From contig JABMPE010000353.1 in NCBI GenBank assembly GCA_013203845.1, forward strand, positions 1-41,290: 41,290 bases of DNA, written 5' to 3'. The translations under genes were made by a program, and so were the position numbers. Numbering within the stretch: position 1 is the first letter of the stretch; the number at the start of each line of letters is the position of its first letter. Below the pieces are notes generated by a model, which was not told the origin of the DNA, did not search any database, and worked only from the letters and a program-made list of their open reading frames with translations. This stretch comes from Rhodopirellula sp. (GTDB lineage: Bacteria; Planctomycetota; Planctomycetia; Planctomycetales; Planctomycetaceae). Of the stretch, positions 1 to 8,047 are shown one piece after another.

Positions 1-113
1 AACAACAGCAAAAATCCAGTCGTTGTCTTTTGCTGGGGGCTCGCAAGCTCGACCGCCAGCCACCCGGATTTCCAACCCCTTGTTCGAGTTGCGACATTCA
101 AACGGAGTTCCCC

Positions 114-1082
114 GTGACGGACGATGATCGAAACATCATTCGAATTGCGACTCGGACCAGCCCGCTGGCGCTCTGGCAGGCAAATCACGTTCGAGACCGA
201 ATTCTCGAATGCACCGATGGTTGCGCAGTCGAACTCGTGGACGTGTCGACGATCGGGGATCGTGACCGCGCGACGGCATTGGCTTCGATGGGTGGCCAGG
301 GAGTCTTCACGAAAGAGGTCCAGAACGCGGTGCTGAGCGGTCGCGCGGATCTCGCCGTTCACAGTCTGAAGGATCTTCCTACCGACGCGACAGACGGACT
401 GAAGCTGGCGGGTGTTCCGGAACGTGCTCCTGTTGCGGACGCACTGGTGCTGCCCGCCGGGTACGACCTCGCGATCCCCGAACGTCTGGAGTCAATGCCG
501 TTTGATGTGTTGACAGCAGGGGCGAGAATTGGCACCGGCAGCCCTCGTCGACAGGCTCAACTGTTGCACGTTCGGCCAGACCTGCAGATGTTTGAAAACC
601 GAGGCAACGTCGAGACTCGGATGCAGAAACTCGACGACGGCGAGTTCGACGCGATCATCCTGGCCGAAGCTGGTCTGCGTCGACTTGGTCATGCGAACCG
701 GATCTCCAGCCTGTTGGTTCCACCGTTAATGCTGCATGCAGTCGGACAGGGAGCTCTGGGAATCGAGTGCCGCGAAGATGACCAGTTCATCATCGACCTG
801 CTGAAAAAGCTCTCCGACGCAAACGTTGTTGCCGCCGTCACCGCCGAACGAAGTCTGTTGCGGGATTTGCGAGCCGGCTGCCACGCGCCGGTCGGAACGA
901 CAACCAGCATTGCTGACGACGAAAGTCTGACGTTGCGAGGCGTCGTGTTGAGCCTCGACGGCGCAGATCGTCTTGAAGCAACGGTCACCGGGCTGGCTGC
1001 CGACGCCGAGGCCATCGGCATCGAAGTCGCCAGTCAGCTTCGCGATGTCGGTGCCGAACGACTGCTGACGCCAACCGCGTAG
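114..1082 (+). CDS. hemC: Porphobilinogen deaminase (hydroxymethylbilane synthase)
   Basis: Cytoplasmic enzyme of tetrapyrrole synthesis; it joins four porphobilinogen molecules into hydroxymethylbilane using a covalently bound dipyrromethane primer. Family motifs are clear: the N-terminal IATRTSPLALWQ strand, VHSLKDLPT, GTGSPRRQAQL, and RDLRAGCHAPVG, whose Cys (about residue 256) is the expected dipyrromethane attachment residue. The frame is open from position 30, but I prefer the GTG at 114: GGAG lies at 104-107, six bases upstream, and family homology begins right after it. This gives 322 residues, a normal length. The gene converges on the symporter with only 33 bases between stop codons. 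No other haem gene is in the window. Sequence 1-113 shows nothing else recognisable. Confidence 0.95.
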   Translation: MTDDDRNIIRIATRTSPLALWQANHVRDRILECTDGCAVELVDVSTIGDRDRATALASMGGQGVFTKEVQNAVLSGRADLAVHSLKDLPTDATDGLKLAGVPERAPVADALVLPAGYDLAIPERLESMPFDVLTAGARIGTGSPRRQAQLLHVRPDLQMFENRGNVETRMQKLDDGEFDAIILAEAGLRRLGHANRISSLLVPPLMLHAVGQGALGIECREDDQFIIDLLKKLSDANVVAAVTAERSLLRDLRAGCHAPVGTTTSIADDESLTLRGVVLSLDGADRLEATVTGLAADAEAIGIEVASQLRDVGAERLLTPTA

Positions 1083-1115
1083 ATCAGGCTCTGCTTGACC
1101 AGCACGAGGGATAAC

Positions 1116-2621
1116 CTACGAAACGGAAGAGTCTGTTGCTGGTGCCGGGCAGGCAAGTTGCTGGCCGATCAGATAGCCGATCAGACTGAATCCGAAGCCG
1201 TAGAAGTCGGACGGAATTTCCATCAGCGTCGTCGCCAGGCCGGGCGGCGCTTTCACGTCAGCAATCTCCAGTCCAAACCTGGTGCCCCACGCGATAAAGC
1301 CCAGACTCATCGCCAGCACGGCTGATGCCTGTCCACGAGGTTTTCCATAGATCCCCATGACGACGGGGATAAACAAAGCCACCAACTGAATCGACAAAGC
1401 CATGTCGAGCAGTTCCATCATCCCCTGCCCCTGCAAAGCAAGGATCACTCCACCGATGGAAACCAACACGACACACAGGCGATCCCGCAACAGCGCCCGC
1501 CCCCGCAGTGCCGGAAGTCGGTTCAGCAGGTTATGCCCCAACAGTGTTGCCGGAGCGAGCACGGCGCTGGTGGCCGTCGACACAACCATCGAGACAACAG
1601 CAATTACAAAGACGATCAGCATCCCTGGCGAAAGATAGTAACCGGCCAGAAAAGCGACGGGCTCACCTTCGAGTTCCGGATGAGTGACATGCGATGCCAA
1701 CCCGAGCGACACCGGGATCAGACCGAAGGCAAGGTACAGCACTCCAGCCAGAATACAGGCTCGCGATGCTGTGTTCTCGTCCTTCGACGCGAACACTCGC
1801 TGCTGGAGATCCTGACCGGGAATGTTTCCAAACAGGCCGGTCGCCCAGGCAGCGATCCAACCCATAATGAGTGCGCCGCTCATACCCGGCATCAGACTGA
1901 GATGGTCCGGGTGCGATTCTGTCAGCTTCTCGATCATGACGGAGACGCCGCGGAATGCGGAGCCATCGCCCAGTTCCGGCTGAGAAAACACCGTCGACGC
2001 AAGCACCACCAGACCAAACAGCGCGATCACAATCTGCAAAGTATCGGTCAACGTGACCGACCACATGCCGCCCACCAGTGTGTAGATCAGCGTGACTCCG
2101 GCTGAATAGAGAACGCCATGAGTGAGCGGGATTTCGAAGTAGGTCGCCAGAATGCGCGACAGCGCCGTGTACTGCAGGGCGATCCAGGCAAAGTAGCTGG
2201 GGATTTGAATGGACGCGCCGAGAATTTCTGCTTTCTCGCCATACTTCTGGCGGTAGAAGTCGGCCATTGTCAGCAGTTTCATCCGCCATAACGGACGGGC
2301 GAAAAACAAACCCGCAAACACCAGCGTGGCTGAGCATGCGAATGGATCCAGGATAACTCCTCGCAGCCCTTCTTCGCGTGCTGACTCGGCAGCGGCAAAC
2401 ATGGTCGCCGCACCAAACCAGGTGGCCATCAATGTCCCCCAGGCGAGAAACAGCGGTAGCCGCCGACCGGCAATGAGATAGTCTTCTTCGTTTTTCACTC
2501 GCCTGGTGGCCACGATGCTGAGGCCCAGGAGAAACACGACGTAGGCACCCAGCGCAATTTTCAACATCCCGACAGACTCGGCGTTCAATTCGGGCATGGC
2601 TTCAGCAGCAAATGTCAGCAT
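1116..2621 (-). CDS. Sodium:solute symporter family transporter
   Basis: A 501-residue polytopic inner-membrane protein of the SSS (sodium/solute symporter) family, which uses the sodium gradient to import small solutes. About a dozen hydrophobic segments run through the whole length. Family-like features near the N terminus are the YLIAGRRLP loop after the first helix and a WFGAATMF helix; DFYRQKYGEKAEILGA and GGMWSVTLTDTLQ are also typical. The substrate cannot be read from the sequence. The start at 2621 is supported by a GGAGAG Shine-Dalgarno sequence seven bases upstream. The gene lies downstream of the HEAT/receiver-like gene on the same strand, with 199 bases between them, so co-transcription is possible but not shown. 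Confidence 0.9.
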   Translation of the reverse strand: MLTFAAEAMPELNAESVGMLKIALGAYVVFLLGLSIVATRRVKNEEDYLIAGRRLPLFLAWGTLMATWFGAATMFAAAESAREEGLRGVILDPFACSATLVFAGLFFARPLWRMKLLTMADFYRQKYGEKAEILGASIQIPSYFAWIALQYTALSRILATYFEIPLTHGVLYSAGVTLIYTLVGGMWSVTLTDTLQIVIALFGLVVLASTVFSQPELGDGSAFRGVSVMIEKLTESHPDHLSLMPGMSGALIMGWIAAWATGLFGNIPGQDLQQRVFASKDENTASRACILAGVLYLAFGLIPVSLGLASHVTHPELEGEPVAFLAGYYLSPGMLIVFVIAVVSMVVSTATSAVLAPATLLGHNLLNRLPALRGRALLRDRLCVVLVSIGGVILALQGQGMMELLDMALSIQLVALFIPVVMGIYGKPRGQASAVLAMSLGFIAWGTRFGLEIADVKAPPGLATTLMEIPSDFYGFGFSLIGYLIGQQLACPAPATDSSVS

Positions 2622-2820
2622 GCAGGGACTCTCCGATGCAGCGTTGAAAACACATCAGACACAACGGGGCGGGAAGTTCACCGCGGGAAACGGCTCAACG
2701 GGAGAAATCGCGGGGGCGGAGTGTATCGACGAAACCGTCGTCTCAACAAAGCATCGAGCGTTCCGTCAGCTGAACTGGAACTCCCATGAATCAAACAGTC
2801 GAGAGCTGCTGAAACACGGA

Positions 2821-5076
2821 TTACTCGCCAGCGGTCGGAATCGCCGGAACCGGCAGACTTTGCAGCAACTCGGTGACTCGCTGCGGCGTCGGTTTCAGAG
2901 AACCAACAACCGATGCCAGAGCGGTCTTCAGCGGTCCCGCCGCAGCGTTCTGGCGGCTGACCTGGACCTGCTGGATACGGGCTTCCGACAGCAGAACGCC
3001 GTAACGCTGAATATGAAATGCCAGCTGGAGTGCGGCCGTTTCCCGCAGTGTATTTTCGCGAGCTTCACTGGTGGCGATTTCCTGCAGCCGCTCCTGCGAG
3101 CTGGTCGTGGCGATCGCTCCCAGCGCGACCACCGCGTTTTCACCGACCCCCGGATCGTTCACCGCGTCAAAGAGTGCATCTTCGGCGACGTCGATATTGA
3201 ACGTGTCAGTGCGGCGTCCGCCCGCGATGTGAGCAAACCAGAAACCTGCCGCACTCGCGCGTTCCGCTCGCTGCTTTTCACTGACAGGCGGCGTGCTGAG
3301 GCGGTCCAGGAAAAGTCGCACTCCCTGTTTGAACGACGTCTCACCAGTTAAGGCGAAACCGATCATTGGAAACTGATCGGCCAGTCGTGCCACAACCGGT
3401 TCGATGGACTCGGGCCCGTAAACGATGATCGGGATCCCCGATGTCCGCGCGTCCGCACGAAGATTGACCACGGTCTGGCCGAGTCCCCAGCGTACCACGG
3501 CGGCGTGAATCACGATCAGCTCGACATCACTGCGGTCGGCGGCAATTTTGAATCCGTCCTGTCCGGTCGTCGCCTGCAGCGGAGCGAATCCCATTTCACT
3601 CAGCAAACCTGCCATCGACGCGGCTCGGTCCTGGTTGGAATCGATGGCCAGCCCCTGGCGGTCACCGCTGTCGTTCAAGGCTCGCGTCAGAATCGACACG
3701 ATACGCGACGCACCTCGGAACGATTTTTCCGGGTCAAGCTGCAACACTGTCGACGCGGCAGCAAACTGAACCCGAAAGTTCGGATAATTCATTGCCTGGA
3801 TGATCGGCGACGCCTGTCCGGCTCGATCACGAAGCTGGGCGCGATTTCCAATTTGCGACAGAACCTGCAGCGTCGCCAGAGCTGCCGCCGGGTTCGGGTT
3901 TTTCAGCGAGAATTCCAACGCATGAATGGCAACTTCCGGTCCGGCCAGCAGAGCCAGATCGTGAGCGGTTCCTGGTCCGGTCGGCAATGCCGAGTCCCAG
4001 CCGGCCACGTGCGAGTCGAATGCCAGTCGCAAAGAAAGATACAGTGACTGCACTTCCTGCCGCTCGGGAGCCAGCGCGAGCGCCTGCTTCGCGAAGCGGC
4101 TGCCGACGATCAGGGACGCCGTTTCCGGAGCAACATTCCACGCCGACAACGTGTTCTTTTGAGCGTCCCAGGACCACAATTCGGTGGTCTTTTTGTCTTC
4201 GTTCATCTTCCAGTTGTATTCGAACCGGAAGTGCGTCGTTGCAATCCGCTGCAACTGAGAAGCCGCTCCATAGCTGCTGATGTCGCCAGCTCGTTTGACG
4301 TCATCGCGAAGGATTCTGGCGAGAGCCTGGCGGGCGGACTGGCGAACTCCTGTTGGTTGATCGGCTCCAAACGCCGAGTACCACAACCAGGGGACGGTAT
4401 CAATTGACCCCAACCAGCCGAGCGTGTCGATGGCAACGGTTCGCACACCTTCATCCGGAGCTTCGAGTGCCCCCAGCAGCGGCGGAATAATCTGCGACCC
4501 CATCCGAGTCATCGCGTAAACCATCGCGTCGCGCTGGTTCGTATCTTTGGCGTTGGCGACCAGTGTCAGCATTCGAGGAATCGCGACCTTGCCGGTGCTC
4601 CGAAGCTGGATGATCGCGACTTCACGTTCCTGCGGTTTGCCTGTCAGATCCTTAACCAGTCGATCCATTCGGGTCGGGTCAGCGGCGTACTGACGGAACG
4701 CCTCGTTCATGCGTTCGAGCAGTTTGATAGAAGCCGGCTGCAAGCGTTTGTCGTTGGAAAGTTCCAGGAAGACCGCCGGGCCGTGCTTGTCTCGCATCTT
4801 CAGGATCGTGGCGTCGTCCGGGGCCTCGTCCAGAAGCAGCTGCATGTATTTCAGCGCGAGTTGCGGACGATCGAGGTCGAGCATCAGAACGACGGCGTCG
4901 AACAGTGCTTCGGGCGACTTCGGCTCGGTCAGCAGTGGAGACGGTTCCGGATCGGCCTGAGCTTGAACCGCGGCCGCCAGATCGGAATCGCCAGCGGGCG
5001 GCTGAGCGCGTAATGCCACTGCGGGACTCAAGGCCCCGATTAACACTGCCAGAACAGTAAACCGGCGATACATCAC
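2821..5076 (-). CDS. Exported HEAT-repeat protein with degenerate receiver segment
   Basis: A 751-residue protein of unknown function. A signal peptide is visible at the N terminus (MMYRRF, a hydrophobic core, then ALRAQPPA). Residues about 90-130 look TPR-like. HEAT-type helical repeats occupy about 150-290, with phrases such as EREVAIIQLRSTGKVAIPRML and DEGVRTVAIDTLGWLGS. Residues about 472-592 resemble a response-regulator receiver (AIDSNQDR, then VELIVIH, then IPIIVYGPE), but His524 stands where the phosphoacceptor Asp is expected, so phosphotransfer is unlikely. More helical repeats follow to the C terminus. The first codon is GTG (5076) with GGAG seven bases upstream; the next codon, ATG at 5073, is an equally usable start. 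The combination of export, HEAT repeats and a pseudo-receiver is unusual. Confidence 0.82.
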   Translation of the reverse strand: MMYRRFTVLAVLIGALSPAVALRAQPPAGDSDLAAAVQAQADPEPSPLLTEPKSPEALFDAVVLMLDLDRPQLALKYMQLLLDEAPDDATILKMRDKHGPAVFLELSNDKRLQPASIKLLERMNEAFRQYAADPTRMDRLVKDLTGKPQEREVAIIQLRSTGKVAIPRMLTLVANAKDTNQRDAMVYAMTRMGSQIIPPLLGALEAPDEGVRTVAIDTLGWLGSIDTVPWLWYSAFGADQPTGVRQSARQALARILRDDVKRAGDISSYGAASQLQRIATTHFRFEYNWKMNEDKKTTELWSWDAQKNTLSAWNVAPETASLIVGSRFAKQALALAPERQEVQSLYLSLRLAFDSHVAGWDSALPTGPGTAHDLALLAGPEVAIHALEFSLKNPNPAAALATLQVLSQIGNRAQLRDRAGQASPIIQAMNYPNFRVQFAAASTVLQLDPEKSFRGASRIVSILTRALNDSGDRQGLAIDSNQDRAASMAGLLSEMGFAPLQATTGQDGFKIAADRSDVELIVIHAAVVRWGLGQTVVNLRADARTSGIPIIVYGPESIEPVVARLADQFPMIGFALTGETSFKQGVRLFLDRLSTPPVSEKQRAERASAAGFWFAHIAGGRRTDTFNIDVAEDALFDAVNDPGVGENAVVALGAIATTSSQERLQEIATSEARENTLRETAALQLAFHIQRYGVLLSEARIQQVQVSRQNAAAGPLKTALASVVGSLKPTPQRVTELLQSLPVPAIPTAGE

Positions 5077-5702
5077 AACTCAGCTCCGTCGATGCGCGTT
5101 CACAGCGTGATTCAAACCCGCGGTGAAAACGGCGGACGAAATTCAGGTTCCCGCAAACTGCGACCAGACAACAGTCCGGCTATCGTGCTCTGCAATTGAG
5201 GAGAACACAACGTGAAACACTCATTTTACCTGTATTGCCAGAGGTCAGTTCCGGCATGGTCTGTAAAGGTGTCGTGAGATGCTGTCGTGACTGTTTTTGC
5301 AGATTTGACCGAGCGCAACGTTACTGCAGGCTGCACCCACTGAATGGGTTATCGGACTCTCAGCGGGTGCTGGTCCAACCGGAAAGTGCCAGTCGTCGTC
5401 CGCACCGTGAATTTCGTGAGTAATCGTTCGTTTTCAAATCAGCGGTCTGTTTCGCGACGACAGCCGTTCAATCACTTACGTGCCGAAATGCAGGCCTCAC
5501 CTGGCAGACTGGCTTTCGCAGACTGGCCTTATCTGAAATTCGGTTATTTGATTAGAGTTCCCGCCCCTCTCGAGTCGCCTCCAGCGACTCACTCGCGCGA
5601 AAGTCGACCGACTTTACGCTCACATCATCATCATCATTTCTGATCTGGCGAGACAGCAATTCCTCACCAGAACTCCCATCCTGCCGAAACCGGAACTCCG
5701 CG
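5077..5702. other. 626-base divergent intergenic region
   Basis: This gap separates the minus-strand HEAT gene from the plus-strand lipoprotein gene and should hold promoters for both, though I see no convincing -35/-10 pair. It contains a possible 21-codon ORF (5212-5277) with a good ribosome binding site. It also has a small perfect inverted repeat, GAGTCGC/GCGACTC at 5572-5578 and 5584-5590, with a five-base loop and no T-run. A 99-codon frame at 5344-5643 ends in a poly-His run from a CAT repeat. It has no ribosome binding site and low-complexity composition, so I do not call it a gene. Confidence 0.6.
5212..5277 (+). CDS. Possible 21-residue small ORF or leader peptide
   Basis: GAGGAG at 5198-5203 is followed eight bases later by GTG and 21 sense codons (MKHSFYLYCQRSVPAWSVKVS), then TGA. 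The ribosome binding site is better than those of several long genes here. The frame is too short to judge from codon use. It could be a small protein, a leader peptide or chance. The next plus-strand gene starts 425 bases downstream, which argues against simple attenuation of that gene. Confidence 0.22.
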   Translation: MKHSFYLYCQRSVPAWSVKVS

Positions 5703-6470
5703 ATGTATCCATGTCCTCAGGCAAGGCGTGCTTTCGCCGCCGCCGTGATTCTGTCGTGCGGTCTGGGTTGCGCCACGACGAAAACGTCGAACACAGCGCG
5801 CACCGCCACCGAACAGCTTCTGCTTTCCAACGCGATCGATCAGTCGCTGAACAAGGTCGATTTCAGCGCGATGCACGGTCGGCGAGTGTTTCTCGACCCG
5901 ACCTACCTGGACGGTGTCGACAAGCAGTATGTGGTGGCGTCGCTGCGGCATCACCTGCTTTACAATGGCGTTCACCTGGCGGCCGCGGCTGACCAGGCCG
6001 ACGTGATTCTGGAACCTCGCAGTGGCGGCATCGGTACGGACACGAACGAGTCGTATTACGGCATTCCGGGGATTTCCCTGCCGGGCGGGCTCTTCTCCAT
6101 GCCGGAAATCAAACTGGTCACTCGAACGAATCAGAACGCGACAGCGAAGATCGGACTGGCCGCCTATGACGCTGGCGAAAAATCGATCGTTGGCGGTGGC
6201 GGAGTGACGATCGCCAAAGCGACGCACAGTAACTGGAATTTTCTGGGGGTGGGGCCTTTCATAACAGGAACGATGAACAAAGAATTGAAATCAGCCACGT
6301 CAAAAGACGTCTACGATCCCTCCGCCGATCTACCTCGTTCCGTCGCGTTCGGCACACACAGCCCCAGTCAATTTGAAACGTACGCTCACGATCGTCCGAC
6401 TTTCACGCCACCTCCGGTTCCCGGCCAGGCGGCCGTTGAAATTCGTCAGACGGGACATGCCGATCACTGA
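5703..6470 (+). CDS. DUF6655-type lipoprotein
   Basis: A 255-residue protein with a lipoprotein signal. A short basic start (MYPCPQARR) is followed by a hydrophobic stretch ending in the lipobox LGC (Cys about residue 23), then ATTKTSNTARTATEQLLLSNAIDQ. That post-lipobox phrase is what I associate with the planctomycete family DUF6655, whose function is unknown. The middle contains VFLDPTYLDGVDKQYVVASL, and a Gly-rich region with GIPGISLPGG follows. The tail is Pro-rich (TFTPPPVPGQ) and probably disordered. I expect it to be anchored in an envelope membrane. The adaptor-like gene downstream is on the same strand but 323 bases away, so it is probably a separate unit. Confidence 0.8.
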   Translation: MYPCPQARRAFAAAVILSCGLGCATTKTSNTARTATEQLLLSNAIDQSLNKVDFSAMHGRRVFLDPTYLDGVDKQYVVASLRHHLLYNGVHLAAAADQADVILEPRSGGIGTDTNESYYGIPGISLPGGLFSMPEIKLVTRTNQNATAKIGLAAYDAGEKSIVGGGGVTIAKATHSNWNFLGVGPFITGTMNKELKSATSKDVYDPSADLPRSVAFGTHSPSQFETYAHDRPTFTPPPVPGQAAVEIRQTGHADH

Positions 6471-6793
6471 ACCTTTAAGGGCTGTACCGGACGATCCGCA
6501 TTTACATGCAGCCGATTGTGACGATTTTCGGCATTCATCCATTCGTCGGGAGAATGCCTGGAGGCAACCTCGCAACCCGCCCACCTTCGCATGAACAGCG
6601 TCGGTGCATCTCTCCGAAAAGACACTGAGCATTCTCGAACAACGTTTTCAGAGCATGCGCTGCGGTCTGGAAGTGCGGAAGTGATTCAACTTGCGACTCC
6701 CAGATTTCCAGACGATCTCTGCATTGTGCAGGTCGTGATGGATCAGGCGACTCATTCCGAGTCGTCTCCGCTCCGTCAATTCGGAGAGCCGGA
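6471..6793 (+). other. 323-base intergenic region without a recognised gene
   Basis: This lies between two co-directional genes. A 106-codon plus frame (6591-6911) runs 118 bases into the HlyD-type gene and lacks a convincing ribosome binding site, so I treat it as spurious. No terminator hairpin with a T-run and no clear promoter was found. Confidence 0.5.
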
Positions 6794-7987
6794 ATGGACG
6801 AGCAACAAACAAATAATCCTGGCGTACCAGATTCATCCCAACCCGCTGGCCAATCCCCGGATCTGCGTTCGCAAACCGCATCAAATCCTGAGCGACCAGC
6901 CTCGCTCTTGAGAACTGTCTCGATGACGACGCTTGCTCTGGTTCTGAGCGTCGTCGTTACCGGGAGCGTCGCTCGCAAGAACACGCAAAACTACCTCGGC
7001 GTTCTGAAGGCGGAAGTTTCAAAGCTGTCTGCCCCAGCTGACGGAATCGTCGAATGGCTGGATGTCAAACCGGGACAGGTCGTGCTGCCTGGCACCGAAT
7101 TGTTCATCATCCGTGATACCCAACTGGAAGATCGGATTCGCAAAGCCGAGCTGACACTCGATGGCTTCCGAATTGATCTGGCGGCCGCGATGGCACGCAG
7201 CGAACTGGAACTTCAGCAGCGTACGGCAGCACTCGATACTGCCGCGTTCGAAACAGAACTCACGCTGACAGGCTTGCTGCAGCAGCAGTTTCAACACAAT
7301 TTCGAATCAACAGCGCTGGGCGACTACCTGAACCTGTTCGACGCTCTCGCCAGCACCGAAGTCCCACCGCTCAATCTGAAATCACTGGCGATGCCAGACA
7401 AGTCGCAGGATTACGATCGACTGCGAGCGATGATTGAACGTTCGGATGTTGAGAACAGTCTCGAAGCTCTGCAGACGCGCATTGATCTGTGCGAAGAGCG
7501 ACTTAGAGAACTACGAGGCACCATCGAAGGCCTGCCCGCCCGCCTTGAAGCCGCCCATCGCATCCCGGTAATTCAGACGTCGATTGAAAACACCACTTCG
7601 GAACTGGAAGAACTGAAAAGTCTGGAAGCCGAACGGTCCGTCAGTTCGCCGATCTACGGCATGGCGGGCGTTCTGCGGGTACAGGAAATGGAAACGGTTG
7701 CCAGAGGCGACCTGCTGGTGGAAATCTTCGACCGCGACCGCGAGTTCGTCACCGTCAACCTGCCGATGTCTGTCGTCGCGACGCTGAAATCCGATCAGCA
7801 TGTGAAGCTGCACTTCCCCAACAACGAAGAGCGAGAAGGAAAAATCGATTCCATCCCGCCGCAGCTGGTAGCAGAACAGGACGGATCAAAAGCCGACGAC
7901 ACGTTCCCGGTAAAGGTTTTCTCCGTCGGCAAACCCTGGCCGACGCTGCCCATCGGCTCTGCTCTCGAAGTCAGTATTGAACACTGA
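6794..7987 (+). CDS. HlyD-family periplasmic adaptor / membrane fusion-like protein
   Basis: A 397-residue protein with the layout of a membrane fusion (HlyD/EmrA-like) adaptor. It has a Pro/Gln-rich cytoplasmic start, one membrane anchor (about 45-58, TTLALVLSVVVTGS) and a first half-lipoyl motif (LSAPADGIVEWLDVKPGQVV). A long alpha-helical hairpin follows (about 110-270, Glu/Leu/Arg-rich), then a second half-lipoyl motif (SSPIYGMAGVLRVQ...ARGDLLVEIFD) and a beta-barrel tail. GGAG at 6783-6786 supports the start. Such adaptors normally link an inner-membrane pump to an outer-membrane channel. No ABC, MFS or RND pump and no TolC-like gene is adjacent, so its partner is unknown. It converges on the next gene with 60 bases between stop codons. 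Confidence 0.85.
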   Translation: MDEQQTNNPGVPDSSQPAGQSPDLRSQTASNPERPASLLRTVSMTTLALVLSVVVTGSVARKNTQNYLGVLKAEVSKLSAPADGIVEWLDVKPGQVVLPGTELFIIRDTQLEDRIRKAELTLDGFRIDLAAAMARSELELQQRTAALDTAAFETELTLTGLLQQQFQHNFESTALGDYLNLFDALASTEVPPLNLKSLAMPDKSQDYDRLRAMIERSDVENSLEALQTRIDLCEERLRELRGTIEGLPARLEAAHRIPVIQTSIENTTSELEELKSLEAERSVSSPIYGMAGVLRVQEMETVARGDLLVEIFDRDREFVTVNLPMSVVATLKSDQHVKLHFPNNEEREGKIDSIPPQLVAEQDGSKADDTFPVKVFSVGKPWPTLPIGSALEVSIEH

Positions 7988-8047
7988 TTGATCGCCGTTC
8001 GTAATCCGAAGGCTACGTCAACTGAATACCGACACTTCAATGCCGTC

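Noticed and set aside
2596..3351. 251-codon plus-strand frame
   Set aside because: It is antisense to the HEAT/receiver-like gene, its N-terminal part is non-coding gap sequence, and it is rich in Arg, Gln and Ser as shadow frames in GC-rich DNA usually are.
5344..5643. 99-codon frame ending in a poly-His run
   Set aside because: No ribosome binding site, low-complexity composition, and the His run comes from a short CAT repeat.
6591..6911. 106-codon frame before the HlyD-type gene
   Set aside because: It overlaps the well-supported adaptor gene by 118 bases in another frame and has no recognisable protein features.
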